From assembly GCF_001688725.2 (NCBI RefSeq), contig NZ_CP015401.2, forward strand, positions 4,100,001-4,164,000: a stretch of 64,000 bases of DNA, given 5' to 3'. The stretch is from Bacteroides caecimuris (GTDB lineage Bacteria > Bacteroidota > Bacteroidia > Bacteroidales > Bacteroidaceae). A model generated the notes under the pieces. That model was not told where the DNA came from. It was given only the letters and a program-made list of their open reading frames with translations, and made no database searches. A program made the position numbers and the translations under genes. Below, in pieces: positions 17,681 through 28,800 of the stretch (position 1 is its first letter; each line of letters opens with the position of its first letter).

Positions 17681-18799
17681 TTATTGGTTCAGTAAAGCAT
17701 AAGCACACCATATTATCGGTGCCTGTCCATGATAATCACCAGCAATACGGGGGCGATCCATATAATATTGTTTACTGTTTTTCTTTCCGGTTCCAATACA
17801 AACTTCAGTAAGATCGTTCTTGTCATTAATATAATTACATAAGCCAAGCCATGCACGACGTGCCACCGGAGCATATTCTTCTTTATCCAGCCAGCCGTTG
17901 TTGACACCCACAATCATAGCATAGGCAAACATTGCCGAGCCAGATGTCTCTGTCCAAAAGTCCGGTTCGGTAATCAGCTGGTTCCAAAGTCCATCTTTAT
18001 TGACGTATTTTTTCAGATTATCCATCATCAACAAGTAACCTTTCATGATACGTGCACGATTAGGATCTTTCTCCGGTAAGTTATAAAGCAGCTCCGTCAT
18101 ACCGACAGCCATCCAACCATCACCACGTCCCCAATAATAAGGTACATCCGGTGCATGATAGAAAAGACCGTTGGGATGTTGCAATTCATCCAAATACAGA
18201 ACCATTTCTTTGGCAGCTCTATTGATATACTTAGGATCACCAGTAGCTTTATAAGCCTCAGATTGCACAATAGTAATCATATACATATCATCAATCCAAA
18301 GACGAGTTTGCCAAGAGTATCCCTTTTTATCCCATTTACGTTCCTCTTCGTTTGCATTGGCAGGAAGTTGCCATTGAGTATCAGCATAGGGCAGTCCTAG
18401 ATCCAAATAACGCTTATCTTTCGTTATATTATAAAATCTTAGAGGCAGACAACCAAACATATTCTGGTCTACGTGTATGGGTGGAGGAAGGAGTTCCTTT
18501 TCCAGGTGGAACAATAGTTCGAAACGATTTCTCAACAGCTTGATCAATTCTTTATTATTTGTCAATTCTGCAAAACGAAGGGCTCCGTACCATGTACACA
18601 CCTCTGCATAATGTATTCCTCTATCACCATACAATTGATGTTTGGTCTCCATTAAACGCTTACTAAGTTTATTTCCAACAGTCTTAGGATCAGCCTTTAC
18701 AGGAAAATCTCCAAAATAATTTTGAGCGGAAATCACATTCGAGCTCAAAAAAACGGCCATCCATAAAGCATAAATCAAATAATTCTTTTTCATAATCAT
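17681..18799 (-). CDS. GH105 unsaturated glucuronyl/galacturonyl hydrolase
   Basis: A 372-residue secreted enzyme (signal peptide ending VISAQ). The (alpha/alpha)6-barrel pattern of GH105 is clear: TRLWIDDMYM (with the catalytic Asp), YYWGRGDGWMAVG and WTETSGSAMFAYA. GH105 enzymes hydrate the 4,5-unsaturated uronic acid left at chain ends by polysaccharide lyases or at capped side chains. No polysaccharide lyase is seen in this window, so one may be encoded elsewhere, or the enzyme may act on an unsaturated or modified uronic acid made by another route. It lies 42 bp after the BNR enzyme and is the last gene of the SusC/SusD-1 unit. An alternative start is the Met at residue 3. Confidence 0.92.
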   Translation of the reverse strand: MIMKKNYLIYALWMAVFLSSNVISAQNYFGDFPVKADPKTVGNKLSKRLMETKHQLYGDRGIHYAEVCTWYGALRFAELTNNKELIKLLRNRFELLFHLEKELLPPPIHVDQNMFGCLPLRFYNITKDKRYLDLGLPYADTQWQLPANANEEERKWDKKGYSWQTRLWIDDMYMITIVQSEAYKATGDPKYINRAAKEMVLYLDELQHPNGLFYHAPDVPYYWGRGDGWMAVGMTELLYNLPEKDPNRARIMKGYLLMMDNLKKYVNKDGLWNQLITEPDFWTETSGSAMFAYAMIVGVNNGWLDKEEYAPVARRAWLGLCNYINDKNDLTEVCIGTGKKNSKQYYMDRPRIAGDYHGQAPIIWCAYALLNQ

Positions 18800-18841
18800 A
18801 GTGTTTTATATAATTAATTATCCAATAATAAATTCTCCGAA

Positions 18842-20638
18842 TCATAACCCAGTCACCGGTATCCAACGTGCCGTGCTTGTAGATGTTACATCACAAATAG
18901 CATCTACCGAATTGCGCTTTGTAACGGAAAAATTGACAAGTATTTGCCCGGAAGTTATAGTTAATTTAGAACGTGGGATAGCAACTTCAGCAATATATCC
19001 ATAATTATCGATACGCCTCTCGTTTGTTTCATCACAGACATAAGTTTTGACCTGGGCATCCAATTGCGCTTCTTTCCATACTGAATCATATATTTCACAA
19101 TTCTTCAGTCCATTCATTGTTACTTGTATGCAACAAGCCCCTTTGGACAGTTTATTATTACCCACAGGAGATATGTATAAGGAAGTGTAATCAGAAGCTA
19201 GCAAGTTTCGATCAAGTACTTCTAACAGAAAATAAATATTATCATCATCATACGAACAACGTAGCGTTCCTTGCGCTTGTGACTTACCACCCACAAAAAG
19301 TGCATGATCTGTATTTGCCCACTCTTTATTGTTACCATCTACCGTAACCTCTCTTTTCACGGCATCAATGCGATGATTAAGTACGAACTGTGCCATCTGA
19401 ACCGGTCCTTCTTTCACTTTAACATTAGTTCCAACCAATGTATGTGAATCAATCATACAAAGTGAACCCCAATAACCACCTGAAAAAGGTTGATAAGCAC
19501 TACCAAAATTACGAGCAGTGGCATCTCCTATTTTAAGAGTATATTTGCTTGACGATTCATACGAAAGGACGGTTTCTCCCGAAGGGAACTGTCCCAAATA
19601 TGGTCCCATACCGGAGAAAACACAATTATTACTATCGGCAGGCCCTTCCTGATCGGCAGCCAAATATTCCCATTCGTCTTTATCTGAATAACAAAGCGAA
19701 ATATGATATCCTGAATTATTGGTTTCTACAGCTGCAGCTAATCCTTTATTATCATTGAGTCTCACAACAGAAGGCATCTGATGATTATAGCCGACAATTC
19801 CATTTTTCTCCCATCTCATTCGCAACACATAATAAGGAGAAGAGCTAAAGTCGGGGCTCCATGTCTTTCCTCCATCAGCAGAAACAACCATTGCCGTACC
19901 TGTATCTGTGTCATGTCCTTCCAAACCAGTACGACTGCTATCTGTAAAGTAACAGTGTAGTTCACCTGTAGGCAACTCCAACAAGAAAGGTTCCCAATTA
20001 ACTCCCTGATATATCTTGACAGGTTCACTCCAGGTGACACCATTATCCGTACTGCGCCTTAATTCAATTCCTGCATCTTCCGGTAAATCGCGATAACCGG
20101 AATTAGCCCTGCAAGATGCAACCGCTAATATATCTCCATTAGAAAGCACCAGTCCATCACAATTAGCATAGCAGTGTATATTCTTATTGCCTTTGCTATC
20201 GATAATATCATAACTGTTAAATATCTCTCCTTTCTTTGTCCACGTTCTCAGATCCTTACTGAGCGCATAAACACAACGCCGACCAATATTACTGTTAGCA
20301 CTGCCATTGTGATAGAACAGAATATAGTCGCCATTTTTCATTTTTTTTATACGAGGATAACGGGGATAAGAATCCTCCATAGTCACAAGCGTCCGATAAT
20401 TCATCATCAGCGATGAACGTTTCGTAACATCTGCATGGGAATTTATAATAGGAGTCCCCTGATTCAATTCCCCTATAGGCGTGATGCTACAGACCACAGG
20501 CTCTTTGGTTTCATCATCCTTTGGTTTCTCCGTATTCCCGCTATCAGCAGGTAAATTCTCATCATTCTCCCCACCGCCTTCACACGCCATAAATGAAATA
20601 GCGATGGAGACAAATAACATAAAAAAAGTGTGTTTCAT
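18842..20638 (-). CDS. BNR/Asp-box propeller lipoprotein with C-terminal CBM9-like domain
   Basis: A 598-residue lipoprotein (lipobox ISFMAC near residue 19). Residues about 70-420 form a sialidase-like propeller with Asp boxes STDNGVTW and SADGGKTW. Residues about 430-598 look like a CBM9/DOMON-type beta-sandwich (VDGNNKEWANTDHALFVGG). The fold is used by GH33 sialidases, GH93 exo-arabinanases and some lyases. An arginine triad typical of sialidases is not obvious to me, so a sialidase call is not justified; given the GH43 and GH115 neighbours, an exo-arabinanase-like role is possible. It lies between GH115 and GH105 with short gaps. Confidence 0.72.
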   Translation of the reverse strand: MKHTFFMLFVSIAISFMACEGGGENDENLPADSGNTEKPKDDETKEPVVCSITPIGELNQGTPIINSHADVTKRSSLMMNYRTLVTMEDSYPRYPRIKKMKNGDYILFYHNGSANSNIGRRCVYALSKDLRTWTKKGEIFNSYDIIDSKGNKNIHCYANCDGLVLSNGDILAVASCRANSGYRDLPEDAGIELRRSTDNGVTWSEPVKIYQGVNWEPFLLELPTGELHCYFTDSSRTGLEGHDTDTGTAMVVSADGGKTWSPDFSSSPYYVLRMRWEKNGIVGYNHQMPSVVRLNDNKGLAAAVETNNSGYHISLCYSDKDEWEYLAADQEGPADSNNCVFSGMGPYLGQFPSGETVLSYESSSKYTLKIGDATARNFGSAYQPFSGGYWGSLCMIDSHTLVGTNVKVKEGPVQMAQFVLNHRIDAVKREVTVDGNNKEWANTDHALFVGGKSQAQGTLRCSYDDDNIYFLLEVLDRNLLASDYTSLYISPVGNNKLSKGACCIQVTMNGLKNCEIYDSVWKEAQLDAQVKTYVCDETNERRIDNYGYIAEVAIPRSKLTITSGQILVNFSVTKRNSVDAICDVTSTSTARWIPVTGL

Positions 20639-20662
20639 AGCTCTACTATATTATTCAGCTTA

Positions 20663-23617
20663 CTATTTCGCCTGTCTTGTCGGCTGTGGTCCTAAATAAG
20701 AACGCTTCATACCTCCGAAATCCAAAACAATCTTTTGCAGGACAGTTCCGGCATCGCCACATATAATTTTCACTGTGTGTTTACCCGGTTTATCGATATG
20801 CAAAGTGGTCTTGTTTATTCTACAGTTCTTCAACACACTTTCGTACCAGATTTGTGCATACTCAAAAGAAGAAGTGGAAGGATTCATTACAGGACCTTCG
20901 TCAATACATACTCCATATTTCGTTTCTACATTCGTCGCTTCATGTCCGGCATATCCACGATCCTTACTTAAAGTAAATGTAGGCAGTACATACGTATAAA
21001 CATCAACCGAACCTTGTTCGAATGTATAGAAATCATATTCCAGGCGAGGTGTGCTGCGACCTGCAGTCCGCTGTGGAGCGGCTGTCGGATCACCTAGCTG
21101 AATGGCTGTATTCTCTATTCCCAAATTAGGAATCGTTCTCATTTGAATAGCTTTGTTCTCTACTTTCCGGTGGAAACCGGCAGCATCAATGGAAACATAT
21201 CCGTTGTGTTCTACAAACAAAGTATCCATTTCCGCTAATGAAGGAGAGGAAGGATGGAAGACAGAAATATAGACATTCTCCTTCTCACCACGATCAGATG
21301 CGATCTCCAATATTCCGAATACTTTATCACCAGTCGGGACCTTAGCCCAGTCGATTGATACTTCTATACGATTTTCTGTAGCAGTTTCTCCGGCTTTCTG
21401 ACTTAATAGAATCCAGTTATCTGAAACCGATGCTTTCCATTTCAAAGGAGTCGTTCCTTTATTGAAAACGTCTACGTAATATGATTGACGGAAATATGTG
21501 TTGAAAGACGGCAGTGAATGGAAGCTTTTCTGCCCTTTCAGAATATCTTCTCCTTCTGCCAATATACCCAAAGAGGCTGTAGGTGCCAGATTTGCCTTCC
21601 GCAGAGCCGGGAGTTCAAAGTAGGCTGCGGCAAATCCTTGTTTCATGGTCATTACATGATCCCATTTACCTCCAAGTAATGAGTTATATCCTTTTGTGAT
21701 TACTTCCAGACTGTCATAACAAGCCTTAGTCATTTTCTCCAATTCTGCGGTAGTTGCCCTTTGCTGAATAGAGTACCAACGGTTTCTCTGTCCGTTGAGA
21801 ACCATACGGTTCAACAGTTCACATCCTTTGACCGGATAGTATAATAATTGATAATAACATGCTTTCTTGTCTTCCGGCAAAGCTTTCAAAATTTTCTCCG
21901 CTACATTTCCTATCCGACGATATTCAGCCAGACGAGTATCCACTTCACGATAATTGACAAGTGAGAAATCAGTATCTGTATTCCGTTCTCTGCCGTGTTT
22001 GTCGGTAGCCCACTGGTAACCCCATCCCATAAACTCCGGTTTACGTGCAAAGGCCAGTTTATAGAAAGAGTTTATTACATCCTGATATTCATTGCGATAA
22101 TCGTTGCCTAACATGCCACATAACCATTCAGTACGATAATTTGCCGCTCTTTCAAAGTTGAATGAATCAATATCAAAAGCCATTGTCAGAAAGTAGTCAA
22201 CAGCAAATTCACATGATTTGATGTCTCCGGCATTGAGCAGCCAGATACGGTCGGCCGTCAAGTCGTATGCTTTACGTAGTTCTTCATACATTAATGTGGG
22301 TGAAGTTGTGTTCATCCAAAGATGATCGTGAGGTTTACCCAGATAAGAAGAATGATAATATACTCCCGAACGTCCGGAACGTTTCTGCTCTTTCGGACTA
22401 CTCAAACGTTTCATATATCCATAATTGTCATCCGGCCAGATAATAGTCACATCATCCGGAAGTTCCAATCCCTGATCGTATACATCGAGCACTTCTTTAT
22501 AAGGAGTAAAGGCTTGAGGAATATCTTCCGCACGTTTGCCGATTGCATCCACCAACATTTGCCTTTGTGCCATCAAAGCTTCCTGAAGCATTTCCTTTCT
22601 ATCGCTCATATTATTGCTTGCATTCATTGCCCGGTCGTGCAATCCACGCAAAGCCAAAGTATATACATTTTCAAACGGAGCACATTCATCTACACGTGAT
22701 TTCAACACTTTGTTGACTCCATCCTTATTATTGATATAGTCCCATTCACCCATTTTATCACGTTTCCACTCACTTGCCGTATTAAACAATAACGGTTCAC
22801 AATGGGAGGACCCCATGACAATAGCAAAGCTATCCGCTACCAGGCGATTTTCAGGAATACGGTGGAATGCCATAGATGCATCGTGCATAGCCGGACAAAG
22901 ATAATTAGCCTGAAGACGCAACAGCAGTTCACACACTTTTGCATACGTTCTCGGTCCGAAGTTTCCACGTTCTTTCTCAAAATTGCGTTTCGACCAACGA
23001 TAAAGCCCCCAGTCTTCATCGTTGATAAAGACACCTCTGAACTTGACAGACGGTGTTTTAGAAATGAACTTATCAACTTTTACACTAACTTGTTTTTGCT
23101 GTTTGATTGGAGCGTCTGCCCACCAATACCAGGGAGATACTCCTATTGCCTTTGATATGGAAAGAAGTCCGTAAGCAGTACCACGTCTGTCACTTCCGGC
23201 TACGACAATTGCTTTCTTGATGCCCGGAACAGGATTGTTGACCACCTCTATCATATAACGTTCCCAACTCCCGGCAATGGCAGCTGTATCTATTTTATTT
23301 CTCGATGCCAAAACATCAATCCATCCGCTTTCTCCTATAGTACCGGCAATAATCGCATACCGCGCAGATACCTTTCCTGGCTTGCTTTCATCCATTTTCA
23401 ACTCTTGCCCCGTCACACGACGAACATCATCCACAAAAAGAGAAGCACTCTTACGTACTACAGTTGCATCTTTTCCATCAAAGCAAACAACTGCATTCGT
23501 TGATGAAGAAACAATAGGAAAACTATTTTTTCCGGTTCCTTTGTCGAGTAAAACTTGTGCTTTTGCCGAAATCAAGCCACAACAAAATAAACCCAGCAAT
23601 AGAATTTTATTTTTCAT
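20663..23617 (-). CDS. GH115 alpha-glucuronidase
   Basis: 984 residues from the ATG at 23617, chosen because it begins a proper signal peptide (MKNKILLLGLFCC...SAKAQ); the frame is open 16 codons further upstream. The order fits GH115: an N-terminal alpha/beta domain (AIIAGTIGES, GSDRRGTAYGLLSISKAIGVSPWYWWAD), then the TIM-barrel part (VKFRGVFINDEDWGL, MWPA-like CPAMHDA, IIWPDDNYGYMKRL, YYHSSYLG, WLLNAGDIK) and C-terminal helical and beta domains. GH115 removes glucuronate or 4-O-methylglucuronate from xylan or arabinogalactan. It follows SusD-1 after a 172-bp gap containing a terminator-like hairpin. Confidence 0.93.
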   Translation of the reverse strand: MKNKILLLGLFCCGLISAKAQVLLDKGTGKNSFPIVSSSTNAVVCFDGKDATVVRKSASLFVDDVRRVTGQELKMDESKPGKVSARYAIIAGTIGESGWIDVLASRNKIDTAAIAGSWERYMIEVVNNPVPGIKKAIVVAGSDRRGTAYGLLSISKAIGVSPWYWWADAPIKQQKQVSVKVDKFISKTPSVKFRGVFINDEDWGLYRWSKRNFEKERGNFGPRTYAKVCELLLRLQANYLCPAMHDASMAFHRIPENRLVADSFAIVMGSSHCEPLLFNTASEWKRDKMGEWDYINNKDGVNKVLKSRVDECAPFENVYTLALRGLHDRAMNASNNMSDRKEMLQEALMAQRQMLVDAIGKRAEDIPQAFTPYKEVLDVYDQGLELPDDVTIIWPDDNYGYMKRLSSPKEQKRSGRSGVYYHSSYLGKPHDHLWMNTTSPTLMYEELRKAYDLTADRIWLLNAGDIKSCEFAVDYFLTMAFDIDSFNFERAANYRTEWLCGMLGNDYRNEYQDVINSFYKLAFARKPEFMGWGYQWATDKHGRERNTDTDFSLVNYREVDTRLAEYRRIGNVAEKILKALPEDKKACYYQLLYYPVKGCELLNRMVLNGQRNRWYSIQQRATTAELEKMTKACYDSLEVITKGYNSLLGGKWDHVMTMKQGFAAAYFELPALRKANLAPTASLGILAEGEDILKGQKSFHSLPSFNTYFRQSYYVDVFNKGTTPLKWKASVSDNWILLSQKAGETATENRIEVSIDWAKVPTGDKVFGILEIASDRGEKENVYISVFHPSSPSLAEMDTLFVEHNGYVSIDAAGFHRKVENKAIQMRTIPNLGIENTAIQLGDPTAAPQRTAGRSTPRLEYDFYTFEQGSVDVYTYVLPTFTLSKDRGYAGHEATNVETKYGVCIDEGPVMNPSTSSFEYAQIWYESVLKNCRINKTTLHIDKPGKHTVKIICGDAGTVLQKIVLDFGGMKRSYLGPQPTRQAK

Positions 23618-23712
23618 ATATACATTAGATTGACTATTGATAACGCAAAGTAAGGCAAAAAGCAATTAAACGGATAAAAGAAATCGACCTATAAATAGCA
23701 AAATATGTTCAA

Positions 23713-23751
23713 AAAACAACCACCGCAACTCAAAATCCGAGATTACGGTGG
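23713..23751 (-). terminator. Hairpin with T-run after SusD-1
   Basis: CCACCG (23720-23725) pairs with CGGTGG (23746-23751), with an inner CTC/GAG pairing. On the minus strand it is followed by TTGTTTTTTG, and it begins 38 bp past the SusD-1 stop. This is the usual Bacteroides arrangement in which SusC/SusD are expressed more than the enzymes behind them. Confidence 0.6.
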
Positions 23752-23789
23752 CTATTTATTATCTATTTATCAAAAGCTTTACTCATCTA

Positions 23790-25832
23790 TCAGAATCTGT
23801 CTTCATCGGCCACAGCCTCTTCCCAAGTTTCCCATATCTTCACACTTGGATCATAACCATCATAACCGTAGTTCTGATACAAAGGAGCCTTTCCGTTAGA
23901 AACGATTGCTTTTTCAGGAATAGGCCAATAAATGTTATGTTTACCCATGATATAATTGATGTCTGTTTTAGTAGCGTTTACGTTAATAGTAACGCCTTTG
24001 TTGTACATACCTTTCTTGATGCAACGCTGATACCAATAGCTGCCACCTTCCAGATCGGTGCCGGATTGCTTGTCGAATGTTTCTACCTTATATGTATTCC
24101 CAAACTCGTCCGCTCTGCCGCTGATAGCCAAGCAGAGAGATACACGGGTCAACTCTACATTACGCCATTCTTCAAAGAAAAGTTCACGCGCACGTTCGTC
24201 CATGATATCACCGATAGTAACCTTGCCTGCATAAAGCTCCGTACAATGAGCACGTTCTCTGATGATGTTTATATCATCCTTGATTGTCGGATCATCCGGA
24301 TTGATATAGAATTTTGCTTCTGCACGCAGTAGATAAGCTTCCGCCAAACGATACAGATACCAATCAGCAATACTACCATCCGTAGCTCCTTCCAGACCAT
24401 TATTGGTTTCTTTCGCTTGATTGATGACATCATTCAGGCAGAAAATATAATGAGGAACGTCATACCAACGACGAATCGTGTCAGAACACAACAAAGCTCC
24501 CTTGGGGGTAACCAGTTCATTTTTATCATTGTAATAATCCTCTTCTGCGTAAAGCTTGATATTTTGCCCGAAGAATTCAGAATCCGGATTATTACATTTC
24601 AGGTTTTCCATGTGCATCCAGTTTCCCGTTTCCGCACTATGCCGCAAATCGCCTTGATCCATTTTATTATTAACAGCCCACAAATCGTCTTGATAGAAAG
24701 TGGTAGTACGGAATGTTGATATACCACGTCCCAGTCCGCGCATATAATCATATTCTTTATGGTATTTATCATCTTTGCGAGTATAGTTGAACAGAGCTTG
24801 CTTTCCATCAGGCATTTTGATTTTATTATCAAAGAAGAAAGGGTACATAATACGCATAGTCAACATCGGGATGAATGATTCTTTCTCTGCTCCCCGGTTG
24901 GGCATACCCATAATCACTTCCTTGTTGGCAGCAATCAACTTGTTCTCCGGACGATGTAAATCCCAGATAACATTACGGGTAATACGCCATGATGCAGATT
25001 CGCCGCCTTCAAAAAAGGTTCCGAAGGATTCTTTCATCAAAGAATAGCCTGAGTTATCAATTAAGATATCCAACTGTTCCTTTGCCTTCCCGAATTCGCC
25101 AATAGACATATAGAGTTTAGAAAGCAACATGCGGCAAGCGCCTTTATTTACCATACCCACATAATCCATATCTTTCTGTTCAGGAACCCATTGTACAGCA
25201 AATTCCATATCTGCTACCATTTTTTTCAGAATAGCATCACGGTGAGTAGATCGATAGTTCTGCTTAGGAACTTCCGGAAGTTTTGTCAACAAAGGTACAT
25301 GTCCAAACTGAAAGACTAATGAATAATAACGATACGCCCGATGGAAATAAGCACGGCCAATGTATTCGTTTTTCAAAGTTTCATCCATCGGTACATTGTC
25401 AATAAATGAAAGTATTGTATTAGCATTTCTAACACCTTCAAAATTTTGTCTCCAGAAGAAGTATATACTGTTTGTGCGTCCTAGATTCTTTTCGTCACTT
25501 TGGTCGCTGTTCGGCCTCAACAGATTGTCAACATTATCCAACAATCCGCTTTTATCAGTTGCAGACGGTACCATCAAATCAGAAAAAGTATATTCTGTGG
25601 GCAGCGCTATCATCTCTCTGGAATCTTCGCTCACATAATTACGTTTAAGCTGACGGTCGCAAATAGCCAATACAGATTTGATACCATTTTCCGTAGAAAA
25701 CACAGTTTCCGGTTCAAACATTGTTTGAGGATCCGGATCTAAAAAACTTTCCGAACATCCGGTCAACATCAATGAAGTGCCCACAAATAAAGTGACACTT
25801 TTACAAATATATTTTTGAATATAATTTTTCAT
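23790..25832 (-). CDS. SusD/RagB family nutrient-binding lipoprotein (pair 1)
   Basis: A 680-residue SusD-like lipoprotein (lipobox LMLTGC near residue 26). SusD family motifs are FLDPDPQTMFEPETVF after the signal, YIGRAYFHRAYRYYSLVFQFGHVPLL in the TPR segment, YRLAEAYLLRAEAKF and DERARELFFEEWRNVELTRV in the C-terminal half. It binds glycan at the cell surface as the lid of SusC-1 and lies 20 bp downstream of that gene. The stop is followed by a strong hairpin, and the enzyme genes come after it. Confidence 0.96.
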   Translation of the reverse strand: MKNYIQKYICKSVTLFVGTSLMLTGCSESFLDPDPQTMFEPETVFSTENGIKSVLAICDRQLKRNYVSEDSREMIALPTEYTFSDLMVPSATDKSGLLDNVDNLLRPNSDQSDEKNLGRTNSIYFFWRQNFEGVRNANTILSFIDNVPMDETLKNEYIGRAYFHRAYRYYSLVFQFGHVPLLTKLPEVPKQNYRSTHRDAILKKMVADMEFAVQWVPEQKDMDYVGMVNKGACRMLLSKLYMSIGEFGKAKEQLDILIDNSGYSLMKESFGTFFEGGESASWRITRNVIWDLHRPENKLIAANKEVIMGMPNRGAEKESFIPMLTMRIMYPFFFDNKIKMPDGKQALFNYTRKDDKYHKEYDYMRGLGRGISTFRTTTFYQDDLWAVNNKMDQGDLRHSAETGNWMHMENLKCNNPDSEFFGQNIKLYAEEDYYNDKNELVTPKGALLCSDTIRRWYDVPHYIFCLNDVINQAKETNNGLEGATDGSIADWYLYRLAEAYLLRAEAKFYINPDDPTIKDDINIIRERAHCTELYAGKVTIGDIMDERARELFFEEWRNVELTRVSLCLAISGRADEFGNTYKVETFDKQSGTDLEGGSYWYQRCIKKGMYNKGVTINVNATKTDINYIMGKHNIYWPIPEKAIVSNGKAPLYQNYGYDGYDPSVKIWETWEEAVADEDRF

Positions 25833-25852
25833 ATACGTTTCTGTTTAAAAGA

Positions 25853-28800
25853 TTAGAATGTTAAATTAAGTCCAAGCGTCCAAATACGAGATGCAAAATT
25901 TCCGGTTTCAGGGTCGCCATATCCTTCCCAATCTTTAGCCCATACAGCAGCGTTGCGAACAGAGCCATACACTTTCACACGATCGATTTGTACTTTTTCC
26001 GTCCAAGCCCTTGGCAATGTATAGCCGACAGATATATTTTCTAAACGAATGAAAGAACGATTATATAATCTACGTGCGCCTTTTGCACCTTCCGGACCTT
26101 GCGCCTCGATACGTGCATATTTATTAGTCGGATTGTCTACAGTCCAATATTCCTTCGCATTCTTGTTCACCAATCTGTAAGTCATGCCACCACCGTCGTC
26201 ATCATTGTTCAAATACATACTTTCCAGACTCTTATGCCCCATACGAGAGTAAATATTCACAGAGAGAGTCAGATCTTTCCACAAGGTGAAATCATTACGC
26301 AATGCCCATGTAACCGGAGCGGCAGTTTGTCCTTGGAACACTTTATCATCATTATTATAGATAACCTTCACCAAATTGCCATCAGCATCGTATTGGTCGT
26401 TAGCCGGATTGTTCCATACTTTCGGGTCACCAGGAACCTGCCCGTATTTTTTAGCTTCTTCAACCTCATCTTTCTGCCAGATTCCTGTTACTTTATAATC
26501 CCAAATCGCACTAATAGGCTTGTCGATAAACCATCCGGCTGCCACATAATCCGCTTCTCTGGAACCTACCACAGTTCCATTAGCATCTACTATATCTTGA
26601 CGATCACCGAACAAATGTTTGATTCTGTTTTTATTATATGAGAGACTGAATGACGAACTCCATTGGAAATTCTTCTTATCAATATTCAGCGTATTCAATG
26701 CCACCTCAAAACCACTATTGTCCACCTGTCCTAAATTGGTGGTGATATTTTCAAATCCGGTGAAATTAGACAGAGGTTGTCTCATAATCATATCTTTGGT
26801 ACTCATTCGATAATATTCCAATGTACCTGTGATACGGTCGTTCAAGAATCCAAAGTCCAATGCAAAGTTCCACGATTGTGTCTTTTCCCATTGCAGATTC
26901 GGGTTCATCATACGTTGGGCCATCAAATAACGCATTAAATATAAGTCACCTGAGGAAGTGATATAACCTTGCATCTTACCACCCCCCGGATAAAGATTGG
27001 CAAGTGCTTCGTAAGGATTTTCCAATGAACGGTTACCGTTTTTACCGTATGAAACACGCAGTTTACCGCTATTCATGATATGAGTATATTTTTGGAAAAA
27101 ATCCTCATTGGTGAATGACCATGCCAGACCTCCCGAAGGAAACCATGCATAAGGATTATTTGCTCCAAAAGCCGAATAACCGTCACGTCTGATGGTACCG
27201 GTAACCATATAACGATCACCGTAAGAATAGAATGCACGTGCCATCAATGCATCAGCCGTTTGATGATTATCATCTGTTCTGAATGTACTGACAGCCTTAT
27301 CTCCATTCTGGGTGTTATGGAACCCAAGCGCATCAGATGGCAAGATATTACGGGCTTCAATTCGGTCCGACCAATATTGGCGTTCTTCCGCTTCTTGCAC
27401 AAGTGTCAGAATAACATGGTGCTTGTTGGCAAAAGTTTGATCCCAAGTAATAGTATTGTTCAGCGACCAGTTAAAACGTTTGGCTTGTTCCCGGTTTGTT
27501 CCACGGTCGTTAGGATTGGAATTGGGTCTTTCTGCAGACGTAAAATAGCGGTCGTAGAAAAATTGGAAACGAGGTGCAATATTAAACTGATAAGTGATGT
27601 TGAAAGGCAGTTTTACTTTAGCATTGAAGATCGTATTCAATGTAGTATACCCTTTTTCCAATTGAATGTATTGCTTCTCAAAATACCAGTTCTTTTCATT
27701 AGCACGGTCATATTGATACATCAAGGGGTCTTGTGTATAGTTTCCGTTTTCGTCTTTCAGCATGGCGTATGGACTGTTTTCCATAAAACCACCTTTATCC
27801 ATGCCGATTTCACCATCCGAACGATCTTGAAAGTTTACATTTGCACCCACTTCAAACCAATCGGTTACTTTTGCATTTAGTTTCAAGTTTGCACGAATAG
27901 CCCGATAAGTATCGTCGACAAACGCGCCTTCATTACGCAGATAACCTAAAGACAGGTAATAATCCACTTTATCACCGGCACCACTAATGCTTACATTATA
28001 GTCTTGGTTGAAACCTAATCGGAACGCTTCATCTTGCCAATCGACGGTCTTTCCCAACAAAAGATTGTCAAGTGCAGCCGTATCATATCTAAATCCCAAA
28101 CGTCTTGCCCATATACTAAGATCAGATTCTCCTTCCCGGTTGGTCGAATAATTACGCCACTGTTCCAAGGACACTCCCGACAAATTATTAGGATTCCGGA
28201 AATACTCCGGCTTTGAAGTATATTCATTACCTGGTCTTGAATAAGCTGCATATTCTCCTGTTTCAACATTCACACCATAAGTGTTTTTTTCTTTCCAGTC
28301 TACATAGTGCTGCAGATATTCGTCCGTAGTTTGCCATCTATCACGATAGGCAGCCTTTTGAGTTAAACCTACGCTAGCTGTGAAATTAACAACAGGCTTG
28401 CCTTTTTTACCTTTTTTCGTTGTGATGATGATTACACCGTTAGCAGCCTGTGCTCCATAAACAGCAGCTGCCGACGCGTCTTTCAAAACATCTATCTGCC
28501 CAATATCATCCGGATTAATTTCCGAGAGTTCTCCTTGGAAGAACATACCGTCGAGGATAATCAACGGATTGTTATGACCACCATCTGTATAAACAGAACG
28601 CTGTCCACGGATTTTCATCTCACCGCCGCCTTTTGCGCCAGCATCGCCTTCACCATAACCTACCACTAATCCCGGTGTTCCGCGTAAAATGTCTTGAACA
28701 GTTTTAGGATTTTCATTCGCAATTTTATCAGGACGGACTTGGACGACCGAACCAGTCAGGTCTTTTTTACGCATCGTACCATAACCTACTACAACTACTT

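Noticed and set aside
18842..20638. Sialidase (GH33)
   Set aside because: Asp boxes show only the fold; I do not see the arginine triad or the FRIP start, and the neighbours act on plant-type glycans.
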